Numbered from the stretch's first letter, positions 20,620 to 29,282 are shown. The stretch is DNA of 64,000 bases from Burkholderia latens (GCF_902499045.1 NZ_CABVPL010000008.1:62001-126000), one strand, 5' to 3'. The notes: generated by a model not told the origin, from the letters alone. Program-made: numbers and translations.

Positions 20620-21231
20620 ATGATGGTTCTGTATTCCGGCACAACTTGCCCGTTCTCCCAGCGTTGCCGGCTGGTGCTGTTCGAGAAGGGCATGGACTTC
20701 GAGATCCGCGACGTCGACCTGTTCAACAAGCCGGAAGACATCTCGGTGATGAACCCGTACGGGCAGGTGCCGATCCTGGTCGAACGCGACCTGATCCTGT
20801 ACGAATCGAACATCATCAACGAATACATCGACGAGCGCTTCCCGCATCCGCAGCTGATGCCGGCCGATCCGGTGCAGCGCGCGCGTGCTCGCCTTTTCCT
20901 GCTCAACTTCGAGAAGGAGCTGTTCGTTCACGTCAGCACGCTGGAGAACGAGAAGGGCAAGGCCGCCGAGAAGAACCACGAGAAGGCGCGCCTCGCGATC
21001 CGCGATCGCCTGACGCAGCTCGCGCCGATCTTCGTGAAGAACAAGTACATGCTCGGCGAGGAGTTCTCGATGCTCGACGTCGCGATCGCGCCGCTGCTGT
21101 GGCGTCTCGATCACTACGGCATCGAACTGTCGAAGAACGCTGCGCCGCTGATGAAGTACGCCGAGCGGATCTTCAGCCGTCCGGCGTATATCGAAGCGCT
21201 GACGCCGTCCGAAAAGGTCATGCGTCGTTGA
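20620..21231 (+). CDS. sspA: Stringent starvation protein A, glutathione S-transferase fold
   Basis: SspA is an RNA-polymerase-associated protein with a GST fold, needed for stationary-phase and stress responses. The 203-residue product has the thioredoxin-like start MVLYSGTTCPFSQRCRLVLFEKG, the cis-Pro region YGQVPILVERDL and an all-alpha C-terminal domain. It sits directly ahead of sspB, the usual arrangement in proteobacteria. Confidence 0.94.
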   Translation: MMVLYSGTTCPFSQRCRLVLFEKGMDFEIRDVDLFNKPEDISVMNPYGQVPILVERDLILYESNIINEYIDERFPHPQLMPADPVQRARARLFLLNFEKELFVHVSTLENEKGKAAEKNHEKARLAIRDRLTQLAPIFVKNKYMLGEEFSMLDVAIAPLLWRLDHYGIELSKNAAPLMKYAERIFSRPAYIEALTPSEKVMRR

Positions 21232-21302
21232 TGGTGCAATGAGTGCATGACGGAGCGGGCAGCGCGGCGTGCCGCGTGCCCGCTCCGGGTTCGAGGATCG
21301 TG

Positions 21303-21824
21303 ATGCAAGAGATTTCAACGAAGCCTTATCTGCTCCGCGCGCTGTACGAGTGGTGCACCGATAACGGTTACACGCCGCATATCGCGGTGAGGGTCGACAA
21401 CTCGACGCGCGTGCCGCGTCAGTTCGTGCGTGACGGCGAGATCGTGCTCAACATCAGCTTCGAGGCGACAAGCCAGCTGCAGATGGGTAACGAGTGGATC
21501 GAGTTCACGGCCCGGTTCTCCGGGAAGGCGCACAAGATCGAGATTCCGGTGGCGAACGTGCTCGCGATCTACGCGCGGGAGAACGGGCAGGGAATGGCGT
21601 TCCAGGTCGATGCGGTCGCGGGCGAGGGCGCGGATTCGGGTGCGTTCGAAGACGATGCAGAGCAGGCGGGAGATGCGTCGCGTGACGGGGCGCCTGCCGT
21701 GTTGACGCCTGTCGCCGATGACGGCGCGAACGAGGAGCCGTCCGAAGGCGCCGACGAACCGCCGAAAACCGACGGCGACGGCTCGAAAGGCGGCAGCAGA
21801 CCTCGCCTCAAGATCGTGAAATGA
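21303..21824 (+). CDS. sspB: ClpXP protease specificity-enhancing factor SspB
   Basis: SspB tethers ssrA-tagged proteins to ClpXP. The 173-residue product has the substrate-binding domain at about 1-110 (KPYLLRALYEWCTDNGYTPHI, ISFEATSQLQMG) and an acidic, low-complexity linker ending in RPRLKIVK, which matches the C-terminal ClpX-binding tail (consensus RxxLxVVK-like). ATG 21303 is preceded by an in-frame GTG. Confidence 0.94.
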   Translation: MQEISTKPYLLRALYEWCTDNGYTPHIAVRVDNSTRVPRQFVRDGEIVLNISFEATSQLQMGNEWIEFTARFSGKAHKIEIPVANVLAIYARENGQGMAFQVDAVAGEGADSGAFEDDAEQAGDASRDGAPAVLTPVADDGANEEPSEGADEPPKTDGDGSKGGSRPRLKIVK

Positions 21825-21843
21825 GGTAGAATCTCGCGCTTAC

Positions 21844-21919
<76 letters not shown>

Positions 21920-21951
21920 AACACTAGTATCACGCAGTACCGGGAAGTCCC

Positions 21952-21989
21952 AAAACCCGCGTCCAGCCTAGCGCTGACGCGGGTTTTTT
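21952..21989 (+). terminator. Rho-independent terminator after tRNA-Thr
   Basis: AAAACCCGCGTC pairs with GACGCGGGTTTT over about 12 bp with a 12-nt loop, ending in six T. It lies inside the putative attL, so it may be island sequence. Confidence 0.8.
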
Positions 21990-22093
21990 GTTTCTGGAAG
22001 TGCCGAGTGGAACCGGGGCATCCCGGAAATTTGGGGGTAAGATTCGGGGTATGACTTCCCGGATTTGGGGGTATGCCGTACCCCCGGCGAACA

Positions 22094-23192
22094 ATGAAAA
22101 CCAAACCTCTTACCGACGCCAAGTGCCGCAACGCTAGATTCGATGAGGCCAGGGGAAACAAACTCTTCGACGGCGGCGGCCTGTATCTCGATCTGCGCTC
22201 CAGTGGCTCGAAGAAATGGCGGCTCAAATACCGGTTCAATGGCAAAGAAAACCTCTGACGTTCGGCGACTATCCCGCGACGTCGCTCGCTGACGCTCGGT
22301 CGAGGCGTGACGAAGCGAAGCGGCTGTTAGCGGAAGGGAAGAACCCTGCGTTCGAGCGCGACGTCGAGAAGCAGACTCGCGCAATTGCCGCACAGAACAC
22401 CTTCGAGGCCGTCGCGCTGGAGTGGTACGAGGCGCAGCAAGCGACATGGAGCGCTTCGCACGCGAGCCGAGTCAAGAAGCAGCTTGATCGGGAGGTGTTT
22501 CCGTTGATCGGTCAGCGTCCGATTTCGTCGATCGGTGCACCGGATTTCTCGCGGTCATTCGACGGATTGAAGGGCGAGAGGCGTTCGAAACCGCGCGCAA
22601 GACGTTGCAGACATGCGGCCAAGTGTTTCGCTATGCCGTCGCGACAAGCCGTGCCGAGCGAGATCCGTCGCCGGATCTGCGAGGCGCGTTGAAGGCGGTC
22701 CCCGTCAAGCATATGGCGCGAGTTGGCGAAAGCGAGCTGCCGGAGCTGCTTCGCTCGATCGTTACCTATGAAGGCGAGCCCGAGACTCGGCTCGCTCTGC
22801 GATTCCTGGCATTGACGTTCGTTCGCACTATCGAACTGCGGCAGGCCGAGTGGACGGAGATCGACTTGGAGCGCCGAGAATGGCGCATTCCGGCCGAGAA
22901 GATGAAGATGCGCCGCGTGCATATCGTGCCGCTCGCCGAGCAGACGATCGCTCTGCTTTCCGACCTGCGCGCGCTTACGGGCCACCGGCGCTGGCTGTTC
23001 CCGAACAGCCGCAGACCGTTGCAGCAGATGAGCGAGAACACGATCCTGTACGCGCTATACCGGATGGGCTATCGCAGTCGCATGACCGGACACGGGTTCC
23101 GTGGTCTTGTCTCAACGATCTTGAACGAGAAGGGCTTCAATTCCGACTGGATCGAGCGTCAGCTCGCGCCACGCTCTAGCTCACTTTCGTAA
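22094..23192 (+). pseudogene. Tyrosine-recombinase island integrase, frameshifted and truncated
   Basis: Three successive frames give one P4-type integrase: the N-terminal DUF4102-like part (MKTKPLTDAKCRNA, FDGGGLYLDL), the core-binding part (FGDYPATSLADARSRRDEA) and the catalytic part (FVRTIELRQAEW, HGFRGLVSTILNEKGFNSDWIERQLA). One-base losses near 22250 and 22550 break the frame. The sequence then ends in APRSSSLS instead of the normal C-terminus, so the catalytic Tyr is missing. The gene would have catalysed insertion into the adjacent tRNA; it cannot now move the island alone. Confidence 0.9.
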
Positions 23193-23256
23193 AAAGCAGC
23201 GTCGGCTCTCTTGTTCTCTTCGCGTGCCGCTGCGCGCACGTTTGATGTGTTGGTCG

Positions 23257-23478
23257 TCATTGTGTCTGGCTCCGATTCGCACGTGCGGCGAGCCATGCCT
23301 CGATGTCCCGTTCGAGCCAGCCAACAGCCCGCACGCCAAGCGGAATGGGCCGAGGAAACGTCCCCGCCTGAATTTGCCGATAAATCTCGCTTTTGCTTAA
23401 TCCGATGCGTTCGGTAAGTGGACGCAGGCGAACAACTCGATTTGCGGTGAGGGAAGGGTGCGGGTTTTGTATTTCCAT
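23257..23478 (-). CDS. AlpA-family DNA-binding regulator
   Basis: The 73-residue product has the AlpA/MerR-like helix-turn-helix: RVVRLRPLTERIGLSKSEIY, FPRPIPLGVRAVGWLERDIEAWLAAR. AlpA proteins regulate integrase/excision functions in P4-like islands. Start ATG 23478 was chosen over 23553 because GGAG lies about 8 nt ahead of it and homology begins there. It is convergent with the dead integrase. Confidence 0.85.
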   Translation of the reverse strand: MEIQNPHPSLTANRVVRLRPLTERIGLSKSEIYRQIQAGTFPRPIPLGVRAVGWLERDIEAWLAARANRSQTQ

Positions 23479-23594
23479 TTGCGCTCCGGTGAAATGGAAC
23501 CGCGCGGGACTGCACGGCACGAGAGTAGTGTCGTCATTTCCACGGCAGCGCAAACGTCAGGTTTGGGGTAGCTATATCTATAGGGTCGATGTTT

Positions 23595-24386
23595 CTACCT
23601 TGACACCGGCGCCCCTGTCATAATTGGCAGCACTCGATAATCGTGTTCTATATATCGGCGAGCTGCGTCGAGCGCGTTTCTTGCATCTTGGACATAGTCG
23701 ATGTCATCCACGTCCAACTTTTCGCTCATGAACTGATCTGCCAATTCGTTCAGTGCCAGTGCCTCGGATAACCCAAGGTCTTTCATTGCCCGAAACCCGT
23801 CGAATGCACGCAGATATCGAGGCAACAAACTCCATCGAGGTCTAGCGGCTTTCCGCGCAGCCGGGAGCCTAGATTGCTGGAATTCCAGCACGGATTTCAC
23901 TTGCTCTAGCTGACGAGAGATCGGCATGGAGGCATCGAAAATCACTCTGTACTCAGTGTCGCGCAACGGTCGGTCAAAGTAACGTGACGAGTCTACGGGG
24001 CCACTGACGAATCCGCATGGTGCGTCAAATTCCATGTTGATGAATTGTTGGGTCCCATCGTCAAGAGTTGTCGGCCAGCCCCACACCCAAGACGGCGGGT
24101 ACCAATAGTCAATGCCCCAATCCATAAGGAATTTCGAATGCGCTTCGAAGTCGGGATGAGAGGCAAGGCGTTGCTTGTGAGGAACCTGCGCCAAGCGGTT
24201 ACAGATATCGGCCTGCTGCTTGATGAACTTTTCATTTCGGCGCAGAAACTCCCACGCCCATCTGTCACCACTGGCAGATGCGGGTGGGTATGCAGACGGG
24301 TTACGCCAATCGGGAATTTGAAACCAACTTCGAACGCGACGTCGCGCCTCGATGGAGCCTAGTCGCCTACCGTTAACGACAAACAA
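23595..24386 (-). CDS. DUF6499-like island protein of unknown function
   Basis: The 263-residue protein starts with a short region typical of DUF6499/transcriptional-regulator-like proteins of integrative elements: PDWRNPSAYPPASA, then WAWEFLRRNEKF (about residues 25-52). The rest is not recognised; it is rich in aromatic residues (DWGIDYWYPPSWVWGWP) and has a helical C-terminal part. The start is TTG, supported by a strong GGAGGAGG 5-12 nt upstream. It is the last gene on the strand after the three-gene operon but is separated from it by 254 bp. Confidence 0.7.
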   Translation of the reverse strand: MFVVNGRRLGSIEARRRVRSWFQIPDWRNPSAYPPASASGDRWAWEFLRRNEKFIKQQADICNRLAQVPHKQRLASHPDFEAHSKFLMDWGIDYWYPPSWVWGWPTTLDDGTQQFINMEFDAPCGFVSGPVDSSRYFDRPLRDTEYRVIFDASMPISRQLEQVKSVLEFQQSRLPAARKAARPRWSLLPRYLRAFDGFRAMKDLGLSEALALNELADQFMSEKLDVDDIDYVQDARNALDAARRYIEHDYRVLPIMTGAPVSR

Positions 24387-24486
24387 TATCCCTCCTCCGT
24401 GCGTCCTTCAAGCTCAAAGTCGAGCCGGCCGCTGAAGGTGTTCGGCATTCGGTGGGAGCCTAGGCTCGACTGATTAGCCCCTCTTA

Positions 24487-24625
24487 TCTCTCAGAATATC
24501 TCCGACCCAAAGCTGCTTGGTGGAGCGGATTTTCCGCACGCCAGACTCAAGATCGATAGCTGGGGCGGGTATATCTTGGATGCTGGAGTACGCATGCGAC
24601 GATAACGCAATCAAACGGGGGGCGC
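24487..24625 (-). pseudogene. Possible remnant of a regulator C-terminus
   Basis: Read on the - strand, this piece encodes DDGAPRLIALSSHAY, then DLESGVRKIRSTKQLWVGDIL and ends at TAA, with a stop just upstream and no good start codon. It looks like the tail of a DUF2285-type protein usually joined to a DUF6499 N-terminus, as found in the next gene. The match is from memory of the family's style; it may be chance. Confidence 0.3.
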
Positions 24626-24640
24626 CATCGTCCTAGGGGG

Positions 24641-25285
24641 TTACTTCTTTTCTTTGTCTTTCGGGTCAAAGTGAAGGACAACTCCAACGTGCCACACGCG
24701 ATAATCGCGCCCGGACGAATCGTGCTTGTGCTTCGACCGGAAACCTATCTCCTTACGATGAGGGCAGTCGTCCGCGACAAATTCGGCGATCTTTTGATCG
24801 CCAAGGTGGGCTCGCCACTTTTTTATCACTGCTCCAACGTCCTGAACACGGGTATAGACGATCAAGCTACCTCGATCGCTATCTGGCGTTCCTCGTGAGT
24901 ATCGCGTACATAGCTGGTTGAAGCCCTGGAGCAGGTAATCATAGGTGCTATGTATCTTCGCTTCACCTAACCAGAGGTAGCCCTTAGCATGGCGAACAAC
25001 GATGTCCGAGTGGCCGCCGACCTTTTCATCATGCGAGGCATCGTACGATCGTGACCTCAGCATCGTGATTATTTCCGCTGTGAGCCGATCTTCGCCGTCT
25101 TTAGCACGGATCTGCGGGTCCTCTTCAAGCATCTTGATACACTGAAGGAGATCCAGCTCAAGTACATCCGACCATACTTCGTAGCCTCGCGTTGGCGCGA
25201 GAAGGCGGCGAGCTACCAATGCCAGTTCAGGATTGATCTCGTCATAGCCTTCCAGGTCTGCGACTGTCAGAGATTCAAGCTTCAT
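24641..25285 (-). CDS. Predicted PD-(D/E)xK-type nuclease, third gene of the island operon
   Basis: The 214-residue product is not assigned to a named family, but the middle carries the order expected of a restriction-like fold: Glu71 in LTAEIITML, Asp94 in GHSDIVV, and Glu108/Lys110 in YLWLGEAKI, then a helix with Gln and Tyr (LLQGFNQLCTRY). This suggests a metal-dependent DNA nuclease. The start ATG overlaps the upstream stop as TAATG; an earlier start at 25303 would add six residues. Its position as last gene of a three-gene cassette suggests the effector of a defence or conflict system; this is inference. Confidence 0.7.
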   Translation of the reverse strand: MKLESLTVADLEGYDEINPELALVARRLLAPTRGYEVWSDVLELDLLQCIKMLEEDPQIRAKDGEDRLTAEIITMLRSRSYDASHDEKVGGHSDIVVRHAKGYLWLGEAKIHSTYDYLLQGFNQLCTRYSRGTPDSDRGSLIVYTRVQDVGAVIKKWRAHLGDQKIAEFVADDCPHRKEIGFRSKHKHDSSGRDYRVWHVGVVLHFDPKDKEKK

Positions 25286-25698
25286 TACTTCCCGTCCGCG
25301 CATAATTCAACGGCTTCGGGCGTCAGCCGGAAGTAGACGTATATCAGGCGCTCGAAATCCTTGACAGGCTCCCCGAGGTCGGGATGATTGAATACCCGTG
25401 TACGGCGCGCTTCCTGAATATCCTCGTCGGAGAGGTCGTACTCTTCATCGCCGTCGATAAATGAGTACGCTGTTTCGAAAAGCGGAAGCCTCGAACCGGA
25501 GAGATACTGGACAGCGGGGATGACTTCCTTGACGTCAGAAAGGCTTGCGGCCTTGCTTAGAGATCCGAACGTTACTCTTTCCAGCAACGTTGCTGGCCGA
25601 GCAGCCACATACTCGACGATGGCTTCGCACGCGTGTACGAGGCTAGGCTGTGTGCCCAGGTCCTCGCGAATGCGCGCTAACGCATCATCTTTTTGCAT
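25285..25698 (-). CDS. Unknown small acidic protein, second gene of the island operon
   Basis: The product has 137 residues from ATG 25698; a TTG at 25710 would add four. No family is recognised. It appears to be all alpha in the first 80 residues (ACEAIVEYVAARPATLLERV, ASLSDVKEVIPAVQYL), then a strongly acidic stretch (IDGDEEYDLSDEDIQEARR) and RLIYVYFRLTPEAVELC. Such a size and layout would fit a winged-helix-like adaptor or regulator. It sits between the 367-residue protein and the nuclease with overlapping ends, so all three are likely made together. Confidence 0.7.
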   Translation of the reverse strand: MQKDDALARIREDLGTQPSLVHACEAIVEYVAARPATLLERVTFGSLSKAASLSDVKEVIPAVQYLSGSRLPLFETAYSFIDGDEEYDLSDEDIQEARRTRVFNHPDLGEPVKDFERLIYVYFRLTPEAVELCADGK

Positions 25699-25706
25699 GT
25701 CAGGTC

Positions 25707-26810
25707 TCAAGCAAGTTTGTCAATGAGCATTTTATACTGCGCTCCGTTCGCACATTGCTCTAGGATCGCATAAAAAATTGCCGCGTCAGGGTTGCCGGCG
25801 TCGGCAAAGTGACCGGGCAGCTCGATCGTGGGTGTGTTCGGTCCCTTTTCCAGCGGCCAGCTTTTTCGGATAGCGTAGGAATCTGTAGTTTTGATCTCTT
25901 CCAGTCCGCGCTTGTGGAACGGCTCTTGTCTCAGGTCCTTCCGACGACTGCGCATCCGCTCCTCTTTGACGGAGTCGGTGCCCGTCGCATGTCCTAGCTT
26001 GCCGACCTTGCCGTCGACGTCGTCATAGAATTTCTGAACGTACGGGAACAAATTTTCAGGTAGAACGATAGAGGTTTCTGGGCCAGGCTCAAAGCCGCAC
26101 ACCTCGTTAAGTGTCGCTATATAGTGGGTCCGGATCTGCTTGAAATCCTCTGAACCCATCGGGCAGCAGATGTCGATATGAACAGAAAGGATGTGCGTAG
26201 ATTTGTTAAATTCGATGTAATCGTACGCCTGAACCACGCCGTGGCGAATTCCGATCACTTCGTCAAATTCGCTCAGAGCACTCTTCGCTTCTTCATGAAG
26301 CTCTTCGATTTCAATCGGTTTTCGTTCCCTAAACGATCTCTTTGCGCACGCGATCGCGCGAAGAACGTTCCCTTCTGTTCGGAATCGTACAAACCTTCCG
26401 TTGTACCCAGCACGTCGAAGCACTGACGGCGCAATGGGAAAAGGGAAGCTATCAGAGAAGGGGGTCTTGTCTTCGACAAGGGCTTCGATTCCGGCCGCGA
26501 CTGGCTTGGCTAGCGCTGGGTCGACTTTGTAGAACGCGACCGCGCGCTTTGAAAACAGCACTGAGTCCCGATGCAATTCCTTAATCACTTTTTGGTAATC
26601 AGGCAGATAAGGACTCGCGAGCGAAAGTGCTCGATACTTGGGTATTAGTTCATCGTAGCCGCGAGCGGTAGGCATTTTGGTGGTGCGCAGTCGCTCTGTC
26701 ACCAATCGGAACGAGAACCCCTGTTGCCGCCCGCGCAACGCGGTCAGATATTCAACAATATCTTTCCTCAGCTCTGCCGCTGATTTACCCGAAATATCGG
26801 ACTCTGCCAT
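25707..26810 (-). CDS. Unknown 367-residue protein, first gene of the island operon
   Basis: No named domain is recognised. The N-terminal part is basic and helical (AELRKDIVEYLTALRGRQQGFSFR); residues about 170-250 alternate beta and alpha (EFDEVIGIRHGVVQAYDYIEF, ILSVHIDICCPMGSEDF); the region near 290 is highly charged (KEERMRSRRKDLRQEPFHKRG) and probably flexible. There is no signal peptide or membrane segment. ATG 26810 follows GGGGCATAGG. It is followed within a few bases by the two downstream genes. A sensor or nucleic-acid-binding role is possible but not shown. Confidence 0.7.
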   Translation of the reverse strand: MAESDISGKSAAELRKDIVEYLTALRGRQQGFSFRLVTERLRTTKMPTARGYDELIPKYRALSLASPYLPDYQKVIKELHRDSVLFSKRAVAFYKVDPALAKPVAAGIEALVEDKTPFSDSFPFPIAPSVLRRAGYNGRFVRFRTEGNVLRAIACAKRSFRERKPIEIEELHEEAKSALSEFDEVIGIRHGVVQAYDYIEFNKSTHILSVHIDICCPMGSEDFKQIRTHYIATLNEVCGFEPGPETSIVLPENLFPYVQKFYDDVDGKVGKLGHATGTDSVKEERMRSRRKDLRQEPFHKRGLEEIKTTDSYAIRKSWPLEKGPNTPTIELPGHFADAGNPDAAIFYAILEQCANGAQYKMLIDKLA

Positions 26811-26967
26811 CCTATGCCCCGTGGAGGTTAATTGTTTTGTGGTCGATGGTTGCTTTTGTTACTCAGCACGACGTCGTCTAGCGCGTCGACGCTTCGATTC
26901 TTGCACATATTGTTTTATCGAGATAGAGGGGCGGTTACGCAGAGCCATTTTGTCGCTGCTTGCGACA

Positions 26968-27071
26968 TGTCCGAAATCGATCCCTTCCGGACATGGGTGT
27001 TCAGGAGTGTCCGAAAATAAGGCTTTATAGTTTTCGGACATGGGGTATGATTCGGACATCCTTTTCGAACA
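26968..27071. promoter_or_regulatory. Cluster of res-like half-sites upstream of the resolvase
   Basis: Six copies of a TGTCCGAA-type half-site: TGTCCGAAA (26968) facing TCCGGACA (26986-26993); TGTCCGAAAA (27008-27017) facing its exact complement TTTTCGGACA (27031-27040); then TTCGGACA (27051) and TTCGAACA (27064) in direct orientation. Three paired sites directly ahead of a resolvase gene match the arrangement of a res recombination site, which doubles as the operator of the gene. Confidence 0.75.
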
Positions 27072-27086
27072 TACTGAGAGTACGTC

Positions 27087-27662
27087 ATGTCCCGGACCTT
27101 CGCGTACGCCCGCGTCAGCACGACCGACCAGACGGCGGCTAACCAACTTCGCGAGATCGAGGCGGCCGGCTTTTCGGTCGACAAGCGTCGAGTCGTCACG
27201 GAGAGCATCTCCGGTAGTGTTAGCGCGCAACAGCGACCGGGGTTTGCGGAGCTGCTCCTCAAGATGGAGGAAGGGGATGTGTTGATCGCGACCAAGCTTG
27301 ATCGACTTGGTCGTAACGCAATGGATGTGCGTGAGACCGTTGAGACTCTGGCAGATCGCGGCATCCGAATTCACTGCCTTGCTCTTGGTGGTGTCGACCT
27401 GACGAGCGCGGCCGGCCGTATGACGATGCAGGTATTGAATGCCGTAGCCGAATTTGAACGGGATCTACTGATAGAGCGGACACAAGCCGGTATCGCCCGA
27501 GCAAGGGCGGAAGGGAAGGCGATGGGCCGTCCGTCCGCGCTGACTAAGCAACAGCAGGACGACGTGCGCCAGCATTTGAGCGAAGGGGTGAGCGTGGCGA
27601 GTCTCGCGAAACGGTATGGCACGAGCCGCCAGACGATCATGCGGGTGCGCGACTCGGCTTAA
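27087..27662 (+). CDS. Serine recombinase, resolvase/invertase family
   Basis: The 191-residue product has the full small serine recombinase layout: the catalytic serine in YARVSTTDQ (Ser11), the core GDVLIATKLDRLGRNAMDVRE, the E-helix EFERDLLIERTQAGI and a C-terminal helix-turn-helix (SVASLAKRYGTSRQTIMRV). It would cut and rejoin DNA at the inverted sites upstream. No transposase gene is beside it, so it may be a remnant of a transposon or plasmid, or maintain the island. Confidence 0.93.
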   Translation: MSRTFAYARVSTTDQTAANQLREIEAAGFSVDKRRVVTESISGSVSAQQRPGFAELLLKMEEGDVLIATKLDRLGRNAMDVRETVETLADRGIRIHCLALGGVDLTSAAGRMTMQVLNAVAEFERDLLIERTQAGIARARAEGKAMGRPSALTKQQQDDVRQHLSEGVSVASLAKRYGTSRQTIMRVRDSA

Positions 27663-27846
27663 TGTGCGCCGCTCAAAGTTACTTTTTGTGCACTGAGCGG
27701 CGACCTCGTCCGCCCAGGTGCGTGCGGATACCGGGGACACGACGCAGGGCCAGTGCTGCAGTGGTCGATCCACCGCCGAAATGATGAGCGTAGGGCCTTT
27801 GACGGTCGCTAAGCACCTGTTCGGCGGGCGGCGCTGATGTCCCAAA

Positions 27847-28128
27847 CTAGGCTCCCTTTTTCGCGACTGTCTTCGAGATTTCCTCAAATATCACAAGGGG
27901 AAGCTTGTTAATGACAATGCAGCCGTTTTTTCCGGCCGCCTTGACCGCGAGCACGACCGAGTTTTTTTGAGACTCCGCGACTGATCTGCCTTTCTCTGGA
28001 TTGGCTTCTTTGACGTGGCTCAAAGCTTTTTTCGCGGCAGCCTCGCCGTCTGATGCTGACACAATCATCTCCAGCACATGAGGATGATCCAGCGTCTTCA
28101 CGTACGCCTTGTACAGTTTCTCGGCCAT
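27847..28128 (-). CDS. Hypothetical small protein
   Basis: The 93-residue basic protein (MAEKLYKAYVKTLDHPHVLEM) is unrecognised. A purine run (GGGGGCAAT) ahead of ATG 28128 and island-like base composition support it as a real gene. It could be mixed alpha/beta (NGCIVINKLPLVIFEEI). It is convergent with the resolvase gene. Confidence 0.6.
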   Translation of the reverse strand: MAEKLYKAYVKTLDHPHVLEMIVSASDGEAAAKKALSHVKEANPEKGRSVAESQKNSVVLAVKAAGKNGCIVINKLPLVIFEEISKTVAKKGA

Positions 28129-28516
28129 ATTGCCCCCGTTTTTTATAACAATCTACTTGGTCTCACCGCTCGAAAACTCTAGCACGTTCACCGTTTCGAC
28201 TGCTATTCGACCGAACCCTCCATCGCTCTAGGCGCATTTGCGCCGTATAGCCCCGTGGCGGGGAGGGCGACGGCGCGGGGGAATTCTTTGCGCGCAGCGT
28301 TCCAGATCGGGGCAACTGCCGAGTGAGCCGCTGTGCCTTGTCCGGGCGTCTATCTCTAAACTTATCTCCAAGAAAAGAGGGTTTTGGGAGACATACTTGG
28401 AGATAGTCGGAGCCTTGCCAGTCGCGGCAGACCGGCCGAAATGAGCGCTTGTCTCCAAATCTCCAACAAAAATTCGTTCTGGCGGCGTACGGAACTCATG
28501 TTTCCTTGGCGGTGCG
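28129..28516. other. Non-coding stretch with TCTCCAA repeats
   Basis: No convincing gene is seen; the open frames here are alternative frames lacking ribosome-binding sites. It contains an inverted repeat TATCTCCAAG (28363-28372) / CTTGGAGATA (28396-28405) with weaker copies TATCTCTAAA (28351) and two TCTCCAA boxes near 28452-28465. Confidence 0.5.
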
Positions 28517-29137
28517 TCACGGAAAGGCGAAGGGAAATTCCGCGAAGCAGCCATCGCGCAATTTTTTCAATAGCTTTTCAGCGTGCTCCGGCTTAGCCTC
28601 TTCGTGCGTGGCGAGATCCAAGTAATAGTTCGCGCCATCGTGTTTCGCGTAGATGATCCAATCGCCAGTTAGTCCCCTTTGGGCTCGTTCCTCGAACCCG
28701 CCGACTACTAGGCGGTGCGCGAGGTAGGCTTGCCACAGTTCGGGATCTTCGCCGTATGTCTCCGCGACTTCGCGCAGCATCCGATCTAGATCTCTGTTTC
28801 CGCCGTCGGCGAGATTCCAGCGGATCCCGATATTTCGGACAAGGTGCCGGGCCGAGCTGAAGTGCTTATGCCAAAAGGGTTGGAGGTGAGGTCCCTTGAA
28901 TGGCGATTCACGCTTTGTTTTGGATGTCGGGCGGATGCCTTCGAGATAGTCGAGTTCGTCCAACACGGCGAACGGGTCGAAGTACCGATCGCTCTTATCC
29001 AGAAGCCGGACCGCGAGGGCGATACTGATGCGGGGCGCGTATGGTCGTTCGCGCACTGCCGTCGTCTTGAGCTTGGCGATCGCGTCCGGGGTCAAACTGA
29101 CCATCGTTCTTGACTTTTCCACTGCCGGTGTGTGCAT
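28517..29137 (-). CDS. Hypothetical island protein
   Basis: The open frame runs back to 29353, but the upstream part crosses the putative attR, so the gene probably starts at ATG 29137 (206 residues) or ATG 29104. The protein is not recognised. It has ARRYxxRNIGIRWN-like text (SARHLVRNIGIRWNLADGGN), a glutamate-rich helical middle and a C-terminal YYLDLATHEEAKPEHAEKLL. No catalytic motif or membrane segment is visible. Last island gene before the right junction. Confidence 0.55.
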   Translation of the reverse strand: MHTPAVEKSRTMVSLTPDAIAKLKTTAVRERPYAPRISIALAVRLLDKSDRYFDPFAVLDELDYLEGIRPTSKTKRESPFKGPHLQPFWHKHFSSARHLVRNIGIRWNLADGGNRDLDRMLREVAETYGEDPELWQAYLAHRLVVGGFEERAQRGLTGDWIIYAKHDGANYYLDLATHEEAKPEHAEKLLKKLRDGCFAEFPFAFP

Positions 29138-29282
29138 GACGTTGACGCCTGTAGCATACACATATGCTTCGTGAGGATGCTCTCGCAGGTCTCCCGGTGT
29201 ATGGGGGTACGTTTGGGGGTGTATCGGATCTTTATCTGAGGTGATTCTTATTGGAATCAGACTGTTAAATCGTAAATCCCAT

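Noticed and set aside
26859-27374. - strand frames opposite the resolvase start
   Set aside because: They cover the res-like sites and the antisense of the resolvase; no start signal.
28228-28554. - strand frame over the TCTCCAA repeats
   Set aside because: No ribosome-binding site, repeat-derived content, and overlap with the next gene.
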